NCBI GenBank assembly: GCA_015680685.1
Contig: MNCI01026259.1
Coordinates: forward strand, 268,612 to 332,611
Length of the DNA stretch: 64,000 nucleotides
DNA from: Gnetum montanum
Lineage: Eukaryota > Streptophyta > Gnetopsida > Gnetales > Gnetaceae
Reading direction: 5' to 3'
Below, one piece after another: positions 33,277 to 43,975 of this stretch (position 1 is the stretch's first letter; each line of letters starts with the position of its first letter). Made by a program: the position numbers and the translations under genes. Under the pieces are notes generated by a model. It was not told where the DNA came from, did no database searches, and saw nothing but the letters and a program-made list of their open reading frames with translations.

Positions 33277-34475
33277 TGTTAAATCCCAAATTCGGTAGTT
33301 TTTAAGTCTTAATTTAGTTTAATTAATGTTTAATTTAGTTATTTTAATTTATTTTTGTTTATTGTATTTTAGTTTATTATAGTGATGAGTATTAGTTTAT
33401 TAGTTTTTATGTACTAAAGACTCAAACCAGAGGTGCAGGTTTTATTGCAAGGCAACCATGTGGTGGCAATTGAAGAATCCAATTCCTTGATCTATGGTAG
33501 TGTTATGTTTTCTAGTTTTTGCTTTTGTTTTTGTAGTAGTAACATGAATGCATGTTGAGTATTTATGGCAGTAATGGAACTGCAACTTGGACATTGGCAT
33601 TGCAATATTGGTGTGCCGCTCCATCAACCACATCCTTTAACCATGCAGCTGCAGTTGTTTCCTACATGTTACATTGATGGAGATTACCATTTTTCTATAG
33701 TGGATGTTACATAAGTAATGAGGCATGGTTCCTAGCTTTTTTTAGGGCTGCATGTTCTTATAGCTGTTACTTGAGCATGGGTGGTGGAAGCTATTCATTT
33801 CTTTGCCATGTGATCGGTGGACATTACAGTGAATGTTACCCACATGGGTGGTGGTAGTGGATGTTATTACAATGGCCATTACATGTGGGTGGTGGCTGCT
33901 CATGTGCTAGACCAATCCTTATAAATTTCTTAGCCAAATGCAACAAAGGAGATGGAGAATAGAAAAAATCATTGAAGAAATAGAGAGAGGATACTATTGA
34001 GAGAACCACACTAGATTAGAACTTTTGTTTGTGCACAAAATTATAAAGGAAAAGTGTTGATGCTTTGTGGCAATTAATAGCCAATAATGTTTTAAGATTA
34101 TGATGTTGTTGCACTGTAGAGAGAACAGAGCAAGGTCACAGATTAGGTGATGTCTCCTTTGTAATCTTCCTTATTTCTTATAAATTTATTTAAATTCAAT
34201 TTGGTTTAATTGATTGTATTCATCTTTGAACTTAATGTTAGAAGTTAAGGTGAATATTGTTGATTTTATTTATGGGTGACAATCGTAAGTGTGGTGTTCT
34301 CAATTGAATCTAGATCTATTTGTTGGCTTTATGTCTTGATGATATTTTGACTTTAAATCATTCCTCCATGAGATAGGACTCATGGGTCAAGCATAGACAA
34401 GGTGATGATTTCTACGATGAAAGAAAGAAGATAAAGATTAAAGGTATCTAGCAACAAATTTTACCTAGCTTGTTA
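33277..34475 (+). repeat. solo LTR, family 2 (1199 bp), inside element A
   Basis: Starts TGTTAAATCCC at 33277 and ends at about 34475. GACCT (33272-33276) and GAACT (34476-34480) form a target-site duplication with one mismatch. The end matches the E LTR end at 11948 over about 400 bp. TATA-like CTTATAAATTTC at about 33921. No internal region is attached, so it is a solo LTR. It lies 28 bp upstream of the internal TATA box of element A. Confidence 0.8.
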
Positions 34476-34502
34476 GAACTTGTCAATGCAAAATAAAAAG
34501 TC

Positions 34503-34943
34503 TATAAATACATGGTGCCCCTTTGCCAATTGTTTACATTATGTCACAAACAAAAAAGGATTTTTTCAATTTTTCAAAGCCCAGAACCTTCCAAGAGCCA
34601 TAACTTTCTAACTTTTTGTTCAAGTCACTCCATTCTTCAGTCCTATAGCTACCATCATGGGGGCCACAAACCTTAGGTTTTTGATGGAAAATTTTTTCAA
34701 AATTTTTCTAACTCCCACAAAGGTTTATCTAAGAAACCAACATTAAAACATCAAATTATGAAAGTTAAACCCTTCTAACAAGCTTTGGTAACATTGAAAA
34801 TGAAATAACATTAAAATAATAATAAAATAATCAATCTACCATGGTCAAAACTTAGCCTAAGTGCAATTACCTAACAAGATAAGGTACTTAAAGGCTATGA
34901 GTTACACATTATATGCTAATCCTTGGCTATGTTGTCAGCACAG
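34503..34943 (+). promoter_or_regulatory. candidate internal promoter, leader and intron before ORF3 (element A)
   Basis: TCTATAAATA at 34501-34510 is identical to the TATA at 54960-54951 (minus) in element C and lies at nearly the same distance from the ORF3 ATG (441 and about 444 bp). The leader that follows is homologous between A, C and B (AACCTTCCAAGAGCCATAAC, ACAAACCTTAGGTTTTTGAT). A weak GTTTAT donor at 34723 aligns with the perfect GTAAGT of B, and CAGCACAG at 34936-34943 precedes the ATG as a 3' splice site. Inferred from comparison only. Confidence 0.6.
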
Positions 34944-37740
34944 ATGGCACCTAAGGGAGGATCATCTCAACTAAGGGAAAAATGATCATGAACCAGAAGG
35001 GGCCAAGAACAATCCCATGAGTAAGCATAAATCCATGCAATAGGACCTTTTCGAGAGGAGCCTGAATTGGAATCTATCTAACAGATTCCCAAAGAAGCGA
35101 TCACGATAGAATAGTCTCACTAAGATGAGGCATTAGAGCCTAGAGCTAACTTTAAGGTTACCTTGATAGAGGCCTGCCTAAATTAGATCAAGTCCAAGGA
35201 GGTCTAGAAATTTATGCTTCAAGAATTAAAAATTTAGATCCTTCTTAGAGTTTGCATCTTTAGAACTCAAAGCACAATTACAAAACTCTCCCATATGGTC
35301 CATAATCACTTTAATGGGAAGTGATATATAGGAGAGAAATACTTGTTCTGGAATAATTGATAGGTTAGTTCAATAGTCAAAATTAAGGACATTTCAGTGT
35401 CTTACCCAGTGAAAGCCATTTTTGAGCCCCTTGGGTTACAAAAAATTGGGGCTAATCTTGCAAAGGTTCCAATGTAGGCAGATCCTAGCATTAAGAAAGA
35501 ATGGATGTAGTAGTGTTATGGAGTTGAACATAAGGAGTTTGGTGCACTCACTATGGTGGAACATGCATAATTCAAGATTATGACCTTTCACCTCAATTCA
35601 ACAATGAGGTTAAGCAAGATCACAACTTTTTCCACTTGTGCTTGTGCTGCTCTAAGTGGTAGATTCCCAGCCAACCTTCCATAATTGATCTATCATGAGA
35701 TAGAGAAGTTCCTTAAGGAAAATGAATGTGGAAGGAAGGAATTTCCTTTTCCATGCCTCATTAGAAGGTTATGTAAAAGGGAAGGCATAACACACTATAC
35801 AAATGATGCTGTTTGACGCACTCCAACCACCTCGTGGATGGAAATGATGAAGGACAAGGTGCCTGTCAAAGTCATCCAAGAAGAGGAGTGGTAAAAACCA
35901 CTTACATCATCTACTCATGAGACAAAATTAGAGACCTGTACTACCATTGAGCACATGTGTGAACTTTGAGAGTAGTTGTTATGGTAGTAGGAGTAGCAAG
36001 TAAGAACGAGTGGTGGTGATCCATCTATTTATCATCCAGCAATGAGCCACCTTAATGAAGTGGCCCAAAACATAATTTATATGGAAGGTGGGGACCAATT
36101 TTCTCAGCCCAAAGAATGTAGGTATTTGTAAGATCAAATCCTAACCCTTGAGAGGTAACAATATCTCTCTTTCAATATTAGAAATTCCTAGACATTTTTG
36201 GGAATGTTCTATCTTTTCGGTGCATTTGCAGGAGGGTGAGGGGGAAATTGTGTTAGTGATGTAGCACCATGGGTAGGAGATAGTGGCAATAATAGTTTGT
36301 GATAGAGTTTCCAAAGGATTGAATGCAACTATGACATCTATACGTGATGTTTATGCACTCAGAGATGTGTGAAAATCTACAAAAACTAGTAGATTAAGCA
36401 TAGCCTAGCATGAGAACTTGTTGAACCAAATAGTGGGAACTAGGTAACTAATTCTAAATGTATTTGATCTTCTAGATACCATTATTGAAATCTAGTTGGA
36501 GTTGCTTGAAGTAAGGGGAAAATGTATCATAATGGAGGACCAACTAGAAATAGCTAGATTAGAGAACCAACACTTGGCTATAGAGGTTATTGAATTAAGA
36601 GCCCATCTCACTAATCTTACTCTTCTCAATTAAGTACTCATGCATGATGAAGCTTTTAAAAAACTTCAAGACAAAATCAAAAAGGTTAACAATGTAAAGG
36701 ATATGACCATCTTTGACTAGTCCTTGGCCAATGCTATAATGCATAACATCCAAAAGGACTTGTCTCAAATGCACCAGGAGAATAAGATTCTAGCCATAGA
36801 GAATTACCACCTATGAAATGTTGATGTGCAAAAGCAAAAAATGGTAGACTTTATTCATCAATAGCAAGAGTAGTTAGCTAGGGTGAACAATGAGCTGAGA
36901 AGATTGTTAGTAGAGAACAAAAACCCTTCCATGAAAGAAGTCCATGCCTTTGCCAAAAATTTGTAATAGAGGTAGTCACCTAGAAGAATGAGACTCTTAA
37001 ATTTGAGAGAGTTAGAAACCATTACAGAGATCAACTTGGTCTATAGAAAGAAGTTAACAAGAAGAAAATCCAATTGATGAAGGGAAAAGTACATGAGGCC
37101 CTCTAATAGCTCCAACAAGGTTGTGATGTCTAGTAGCCTATCTTTGCTAGGCTAAATGCATACAACAAGATAGAAATATGCATGAAGGAGCTATTGATTA
37201 AGGAGATGACAATGTACATGAAGCTTTCCAATCTCTGATATGCAAACCTAGCAATGCTAACTACTAGAAGACTATAGTCTGAATTGGAGAAACATCAAAT
37301 TAAGTGACCATAAGGACACCAAGCAAAAGCTTAAGACTGTAAACACTAAACTCAAAGTTCACAAGGCATGATTCATTGATCAATGATCAATTATTTAGAA
37401 CTTGGCCAAGAGAATGAATGATTACTAGAAGCTAAAAGATGTAGTCAAAGCGTTTGACATTGAGTGCAAATAGTTCACTACCTAGTTCATCAATGCTAAG
37501 GAGCTATTCTTAGTAATTCCTTATCCTTGGGATGTGCCCATTTCAGCCCACATTGATGAAGTTGCATGAACTCTGCATGATCCTAGGAGTAAGGAGGAGA
37601 AAAACGAAAGCATTATAGGTTTCGTTTCACCTCCTCCCAAAAGTTGCAGTAGTAGTAAGATAGCTATAGCTACCTTAGCCATCACATGTGTTTGAAGCTA
37701 GTGAAGGTCCTTCAAAGCCTCAAGAACCTTCATCACATGA
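34944..37740 (+). pseudogene. ORF3 of element A (ATHILA ORF-1/plant-transposon-protein-like)
   Basis: Starts MAPKGGSSQL right after AG. The first 850 bp hold a conserved block best seen at 35510-35815: CYGVEHKEFGALT, FKIMTFHLNSTMRLSKITTF, then STCACAALSGRFPANLP and EFPFPCLIRRLCKREGITHY. The last part resembles the FP-LIT-LC---GV block of plant-transposon-protein and ATHILA ORF-1 type domains. From about 36200 the product is charged and heptad-like (for example DQLEIARLENQHLAIEVIEL), so probably a long coiled coil. It ends with a Ser-rich tail near 37640-37740. In Athila elements an env-like gene stands at this place; no signal peptide or clear membrane segment is visible here. Many stops. B and C carry homologues in the same position. 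Confidence 0.7.
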
Positions 37741-37974
37741 GACTATCTAATCTTCTCAATAGACTTCATGCCATTAGAGGACATGCTATCCAATTTTGTA
37801 GAGCCATGTCATGGTGTTCAATTTTGTGTCATGAAAACCATAATTTTTTGTAATTTGTTGATTTGTACACTTGGGCACTCAGTTTTGTCAAGTCAATTTG
37901 TTGAGTCTAGAGTTAGTCAATGCTTCCATACCTTCCCAATTTTGTAAAGAAACTCAAGGATGAGTTTTCATTTA
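37741..37974 (+). other. 3' untranslated part of element A
   Basis: Short non-coding stretch between ORF3 and the polypurine tract; ends AACTCAAGGATGAGTTTTCA, which is conserved in B (AACGATGAGTTTCC) and C (GGACAAGTTTTCA). Confidence 0.5.
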
Positions 37975-37986
37975 GTTTTTGGGGTA
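37975..37986 (+). promoter_or_regulatory. polypurine tract equivalent (element A)
   Basis: TTTTTGGGGTA directly before the 3' LTR start TGATGAG. C has the complement-strand ATGGGGGTA and B CATGGGTA at the same place. This is where plus-strand DNA synthesis would be primed. Confidence 0.7.
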
Positions 37987-38350
37987 TGATGAGTCATAGA
38001 TTAGCTAGGTTGATGAGGCCTCATTGACTGGGCCCCATTAATGCAACCCCTTAATGTATCATTTCATGCATTGACGTGGCCCCATTGATGTAGGGTTTAT
38101 TCTTACCTATAAATACATACTCACTAGTCATATTTATGGCATTAGTTTGATAGTTGTAGCAAAGCTCTTGCATTTTTTTCATTCGAAAGTTAGAATATTT
38201 TTTCTGAGTGCCCATAGCAAGAGTCATTGAGTGTACAAATATTTATTTAAGCACTATTGTACCTGAGCACAATAGTGTGTGCAGAAGTAAAGATGAACTT
38301 CTTGATAAACCTTGTAGCATTTTGGATAGTTTAAATGTTTCATTCATGCA
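37987..38350 (+). repeat. 3' LTR of element A, 5' portion only
   Basis: Starts TGATGAGTCATAG. It shares with the 5' LTR the TTGACGTGRYC motif, GTTGTAGCAAAGCTCT, AAAGTTAGAATATTTT, then GAGTCATTGAGTGTACA and the AGATGAACTTC end region. TATA box CTATAAATACAT at 38105. Homology stops near 38350, where copia LTR sequence begins, so the U5 end is missing. Confidence 0.85.
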
Positions 38351-38712
38351 TTCTAGTTCATTGAGTGTTGGTGTAGCACCACAATACTTAAAAGAAAAGT
38401 TCAAGTTGTAAATGTTGTGGAATCCTAGAAACCACATTATAAGCTTATCAAGACCTTGCAGGGTTGAGTGGATTTGTGGCATCGAATCACTCTAAAGTGG
38501 AGCTTAGAGCTTGTACAGGGTATGGTATCCTTTAAATCACATTTTTAGAGTAAGAATGTCTAGAGGTGTGCTAGTGAACTACACTCCAAGTGTGGACTAC
38601 CTAAGTTGGAGAACCACATTAAATTTGGTGTGTGCCTTTTTCAAAGAACTTTTAATTTGGAAAACTTATTCATGCACCCCCACCCCCCTTTTCAAGTTCA
38701 AGAATCCTCAAA
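38351..38712 (+). repeat. copia LTR U5 part, inverted relative to its neighbour
   Basis: From CATTGAGTGTTGGTGTAGC to AAGAATCCTCA this is the reverse of 43440-43086, with shared GGAATCCTAGAAACCACATT, AGGTGTGCTAGTGAACTAC and AAATTTGGTGTGTRC. It ends at the exact LTR terminus (CCTCA). The adjoining U3 part (38850-39747) lies in the opposite orientation, so either this segment was inverted or it belongs to a second copia insertion. Confidence 0.75.
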
Positions 38713-38849
38713 AGTAAAAGGTTCAATATAGTAGCTTCATAATAAGTTTGGTTTCATTTCTTCATGGGTTAAATATTATATCATTGTTTGATATTTTTTG
38801 AAAGAATTTCTTAGCGTTAACAAAGGAATTTTAAGGTTTATTTCAAGAA

Positions 38850-39747
38850 TTTACAAGCTCAACGATGATGCCTTCCTGCAAGAAGTACATCCATGTTGCA
38901 TGGCAACAAAAGAGAATAACAATTATAAGGAAAGAATGCAACTAAGTTTTTTGATCCTTGTACTTTGAGGTACACTCACTTTGACTAATTACAATAGAAT
39001 AAATGATAGTACAATGAAGAACAATAACAAGAGAATGATGTATACAATGATTGCTTGAAAATGACACTTGATAGTACATAATTCTTGCACATTTTCTAAT
39101 GGAATGAGGTCTTATTATAGTTAATATGTTTCTGAAATCATCTCAAAATTTGTACAATGGCTATTTAACAATCACTGGAGACATATTCTTCAAGACTAAG
39201 ACATCTTTCTATATTAGACCTTCATTTGGGAGAGATGTCTTCATCATAGGCAAGATGTCTTTGTGGAGACGTCTTCATAAAGATGCCTTTTTTAGTAGGA
39301 AGACATCTATTGTATCTCAGAGATTTATTCTTTTGAGTAGTCTTCAATTTGATCAAGATGTCGTCATCATTAGGGAGACAGCTTTACTTGATAGTAGATG
39401 TCTACTATTTCTGTAAGATATCTTCACTGATTTTTCTTCACTTTAGCCAAGACGTTTGTTGTTTCTTGGAGATGCATTCTCTAAATACAAGGCTTCAATA
39501 CTAAGGATTTTGATCTCTGCAGCATCTCCTTTGAGGCTTGAAGTCTTTGTGTCTTGTTGATACTCTTTGAACTTATTTGTGCCTCATTGAGACCTTGTAG
39601 ATGTCCTTCTTCTCTAAACTCTTAAACTTGCTCTTTCAATGTCCAATAGGTATTTTGCTCTTTGCAACTTTGATGTGAAATTTCTTGAGCTCTCTTTTAG
39701 TCTTTTTCCATCATGAACTTAGCCTACAAACACAACAACAATAAACA
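38850..39747 (-). repeat. 3' LTR (U3 side) of copia element
   Basis: Minus orientation: starts TGTTTATTGTTGTTGTG (39747), preceded by the polypurine stretch GGAGGACAAAGGAGG. The left part (38850-39060) matches 43440-43640: ACAAGCTCAASGAYGATGCC, TTGATCCTTGTACTTTG and CAAATGATAGTACAATGA. U3 holds many GACATCT/AGATGTC motifs (39175-39470). Confidence 0.75.
39175..39470. repeat. cluster of GACATCT/AGATGTC motifs in copia U3
   Basis: The 7-mer or a one-base variant recurs about a dozen times in both orientations: AAGACATCT (39200), AGATGTCTTC (39233), AGATGTCTTT (39253), AGACGTCTTC, AGATGCC, AAGACATCT (39301), AGATGTCGTC, GTAGATGTCT and AGATATCTTC. Spacing is irregular (about 15-50 bp), so it is not a tandem repeat or CRISPR. 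It is likely an enhancer array. Confidence 0.65.
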
Positions 39748-41639
39748 CCTCCTTTGTCCTCCATTTTGCTTAATGTTTTGACATATCAAAAAGTTAACAA
39801 TCTTTCCATTTTTGGTAAAGTCCAAAAATTAAGAAAATGGGTTAGTCTAATCACAATGTACATAAGCAAAAATACATTCATTAAACACTTCTCTCCCTTT
39901 TTGGATGTGAAAAAAAAGGGAATGAAGGAGGTATATTGAAAAGAAGTAAAAAGGGTTACAAAAGATATAGCATTTTAAAAATAGAATCATGCTCATATAA
40001 ATCACCACTCATGAAAGGACCTTATGCAAATGAAATTTATTCAAGCATCTATAATATAAATGTGCATAATAGATAGACATTTTGCAAGAGAATGAGTTGA
40101 AAAGTACACATCTCATTCATTCCTTAGGGTTGACAAAGTTGTTTTTCTTAAGGCTAGCCCTTCATTAGATTACATCAAGATGCATAGTTGATCTAGGATT
40201 TCCAATGGATATCCTAGAGCAAGTAACCTATCTTTGAATCAAGGAGCCATATGAGAAATCAATTATTTAGATAACCACTCCAAATGAAACTATGCAAATT
40301 ACAATATGGAGGTTTTAACTCAAGGTTTCTAGTAAGGATGATTTTTCCATAAGACTATACAAGTTTGCAAAAACCATACATATCCATATAATTATAAAGA
40401 TAATTATATTGTGCAAAAACATTCAAAAACTCAAAAAATATGTTAGTATCAAAAAACTCCACTTGTAAGTGGTTATTTATGGAGTTGACACTATATATAG
40501 GCACAAAGTTAAAAAAGAGAGTCTTTCTTAATACTCCAAAGTAAATAAGATTTAACATCTTTATGATAAGCAAGTAAAAACATGGATATTAAGCAACACA
40601 TTTTATCATGCTAAATGTATTCAAAGAGAAACCACAAAAAAATACCTCATGTCTTACCAAAAGAAATTTGGAACATTGTTTCTAGTACCAATGAGAGTAC
40701 TTGAGATTCTTGAAGATGAGTGCTTTCCACACATATTTGTAATAGGGATCATAGGGACAGATGAGAAGGCTTTCATTTTTTGATGAGAGAGAGTTGAAAT
40801 GAAGTTTTGCTAATTGAGTGCCTTTCTGTAAAAGCTCAAAGGACTCCCCTTACATTGGTGACCTCTTGGATGATGATTAATGATTTGGTATAGGCTACCC
40901 TTGCATATGTGTAGATTATAAGGCTCACCTATGGTTCAACTCAATCTTTTCTCATCAAAGTACCACCCCTACAAATCAATGTTAAGATTAAGTGTGGAGA
41001 CTAGAGTCTCCTATTAATAGCACTAATGGTTCCTCTAAAAAGTTCAAAAGATTCATGATTTTCATCAAAGAACCAATTCAAAAAAATTTAAAATTCAAAA
41101 GAAATATCTTATAGTTCATTATGAGTGCATGAAAGAAATAGAAAAAAGGGATAAGTACCCAACAGACTCATTATAAGTCTCATATCATAGATTTAAGGGA
41201 TAACATAAACAAAATTTTCTACAAGAGCTAATTTTTAAAAATTTATTAAGAAATATATATTTTTAAAAATAATTCAGACTTTTCAAAAATTTAGTAAGCA
41301 ATGAGATGGAAACTTACCTTGCTTGCAATTGAGAGGAGAAAGACTAATGAAGTTTAAGATGAGGTCCTCTATCATGAAGTACCTCCTTAGCTTTTGGTTC
41401 TCTTACATTAGATCTTTTGTATGATGACTCTAATTGAGGATATTCTTCATGGTCACTTATTGGATCCTTTTTATCTTTGAGAAAATTTTCAATTCTCCAT
41501 TTCTCTTTATTTTTAGCTATTGTTACCTACAAAACATCCTTACTAGAACCTTTTTGACAAGACCAAGCATCAATCTTATTTTGATCATCATGATAATAAA
41601 TAAGGTTTTGTTTACTATCACAACTTTTGCAAACAAATA
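39748..41639 (-). other. copia internal region without recognisable pol
   Basis: Between the U3 start and the gag remnant. No integrase, RT (YVDDM) or RNase H blocks could be read on either strand. The minus-strand frame 40573-40355 (72 codons, hydrophobic) shows no domain. Confidence 0.5.
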
Positions 41640-43043
41640 AGTCATTCTCCTCATGAATAACATTATTGAACTTGATCATACTAGTGTTTGAACTTGAGCT
41701 TGTATCCTCTTCTGAGAATTTTTCTTCATTTTCATTCCTAGGCTATTTTTCATGTGTTTCTCCTTCTAGAAAATATCTACAATAGTTATTGAAAGGGATT
41801 AGTTGTTGAATTTGAGCTGCTATGTTTGATATTTCTCCTTTTAACTTAGATTGAACTTCATTAAGCTTTCTATTTAAAAATTTCTTTACCTTTCTAATTA
41901 AGTAATGGAGGATGAGAATCTTCTCTCTAATTCACCATATCTTTTATCATTTTTACCTTGAAGATCATTAATAGCTTGAGGCAAATCTTCCACTATTAGA
42001 GCCATGCATATGACCTGAGAATCTTAAGTAGATTCATTTACTACCTCTTTTCTTTGTTCACCATCATCCCAACTTGTATAGAAGTTGGTATTTTCCAATT
42101 CCTCATCATTGGATTTGTTATTTTTTTGCACCTTGATATTGCTAGGACATTCGGAGGCCATATGGCCTCTTTCTCCACAATCCCAACATTCTATAGAAGA
42201 GAAATATATGTTAGAATTTAAAATTTTTTTACCTCTTTCTTTACCTTTGAATAGCTTGGACGTTTTCTAAGTTGAGCCCTTACTTCTCCTTGCTATTAAT
42301 CATTGAAGTCTTCTTGAGAGAAGGGTAATCTTATCTTCACTACCCTCATCATGCTCATTAACCTCCATCTTCTTGAAGGTAGTCCTTAAGGCAATGTGAT
42401 TTTCTTGGATAGCCCCTTCACTTATGATGTTCATTTCATAAGTGATAAAAGCACTTTGAAACTCTTCAAATTTCAGATTGGAAAAATCTCTGATTTCTTC
42501 TATTGTCATAACTTTTGGCCTAAACTTTGGTTGAAGTGTTTTGATCATTTTAATGATCACATCACTTTCAGAAAAATCTTTACCTATATCTCTAATGGCC
42601 ACAACAATATCATTTCCTCTAGAGAAATAATCTTTAATTTTCTAACCTTCTCTCATCTTGATTTTATCATATTCACTTTGCAAGACTAACAATTTAGATT
42701 GTTTTATAGTTGAGGTTCCTTCATAAGTAGCTTTTAAGGTTTGCCACATTTCTTTAGCTATTTTACAACTAGCTACTTTATTAAACTTAGATTTATTCAA
42801 AGCATAATATAAATAATTTTTATCCTTTGAATCAAACATGAACTTATCTTTCTCTTCTTGACTACATTTGTTGTGGGGCTTGATGATTCTAGTGGAGTTG
42901 TCGATGGGTGGTGTGTAGCCTTCAAGAATGGACTCCCAAACTTCAAACTTCATAGATTCGAAGAATCCTTGCATTCTAGCTTTCTAGTAGGTGAAGTAAA
43001 ATCCATCAAACGTAGATGGCTTTGTATAAGATGTCCCCTTCAT
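41640..43043 (-). pseudogene. gag of Ty1/copia element
   Basis: From an ATG at 43043 (MKGTSYTKPSTFDGF) the frame reads KARMQGFFESMKFEVWESI, then YYALNKSKFNKVASCKIAKE and MWQTLKATYEGTS, the UBN2-type copia gag. It goes on in a 100-codon open part (42602-42300) with KMIKTLQPKFRPKVMTIEEI and then a zinc knuckle CWDCGERGHMASEC (CX2CX4HX4C, about 42190-42149). An acidic part with WDDGE and VICMALIVED follows, then a helical region to about 41640. The W of the YWKARM block is a TAG stop. The long gag extension resembles that of Sirevirus-like copia. There are a few frame shifts, but it is less decayed than the gypsy elements. Confidence 0.85.
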
Positions 43044-43067
43044 TATTCACTCTTGAAGTAAAGATTA

Positions 43068-43083
43068 CTAGGCTTTGATACCA
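43068..43083 (-). promoter_or_regulatory. primer-binding site, initiator tRNA-Met type (copia)
   Basis: TGGTATCAAAGCCTAG on the minus strand, two bases from the LTR end. The standard copia primer site is TGGTATCAGAGC; one G to A change. Confidence 0.88.
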
Positions 43084-43085
43084 CT

Positions 43086-43640
43086 TGAGGATTGTTAAAC
43101 TTAGAGGTGTGGGGGTGTTAGGAAATGAATAAGTTCCATAATTAAAAATTCTTTGAAACAAAGTACACACCAAATTTAACATGATTCACCAACTTGTATA
43201 GTCCACACTTAGAGGGTAGTTCACTAGCACACCTTTAGAATTTGTTGCTCTCAAAATGTGGTTTGAAGGGTATCACACCTTATCAAGCTTTAAGATCCAC
43301 TTCAAAGTTTGATACCATGAATCCATTCAACCCTAAAAGATCCCAACAAGCTTAGAATGTGGTTTCTAGGATCCCACAATCTTTACAACTTGAGCTTTTA
43401 TCTAGAGTGTTTTGGCGCTACACCAACACTCAATCCTAGAGGATCTTGACAAGCTCAAGGACGATGCCTTCCTACAAGAACCACATCTAGCCCATAGGGT
43501 AATAAAAGAGAACAAAAATTATGAGAAAAGAATGCAAATAAGTTTGCTGATCCTTGTACTTTGTGGTACAACTCACTTTGATCAATTACAATAGAACAAA
43601 TGATAGTACAATGAGGAATAATAACAAGAGAATGATGTTA
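43086..43640 (-). repeat. 5' LTR of copia element, U3 truncated
   Basis: Ends (minus) ...AACAATCCTCA at 43086 beside the primer site. It matches 38351-38712 (in reverse) and 38850-39060 (direct). Homology stops near 43640, so most of U3 is missing. The plus-strand open frame at 43412-43594 is a shadow inside the LTR. Confidence 0.8.
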
Positions 43641-43975
43641 TTATTTATCATTCATAAATAGTGTCATTCTTATTTATCACTATGAATTTATGGTTATATT
43701 GTCATGGTTCTTTCTGAGTAACATCATCATGGTATTGTGATAAAACATTTGAGTTATTTATATTAATTAATGATTAATTAAGTTCTATTATTACCTACTT
43801 AATTTAGTTGCAATGGTTTGGTAATTGGATGCTTCATTTCATTTATCTTAAACAACTTTCTCATGATGGGCATGATGTGTGTCTTGTGTCTTTCTTATTT
43901 TGTCTTTTCTAGCTATAAGATTGCCCAACATATATCCTAAACTTTACATGATATTAGAGTAAGTTGGTGAGTAAT
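43641..43975. other. no gene recognised
   Basis: AT-rich spacer between the copia LTR and the LTR of element B. It may hold remains of the missing U5 end of element A's 3' LTR, but the similarity (for example TTAATTAATGATTAATTAAG) is too simple to be sure. Confidence 0.4.

Noticed and set aside
7152-34475. One giant element E from the LTR at 7152 to the LTR at 34475
   Set aside because: The LTR at 33277-34475 has its own near-perfect target duplication inside element A, so it is a separate solo insertion, not the 3' LTR of E.
39175-39470. Recurring 7-mers considered as a CRISPR-like or satellite array
   Set aside because: Spacing and orientation are irregular, the unit is very short, and the site lies inside a copia U3.
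43412-43594. 60-codon plus-strand frame
   Set aside because: Lies within the copia LTR, with a non-coding homologue at 38850-39000.
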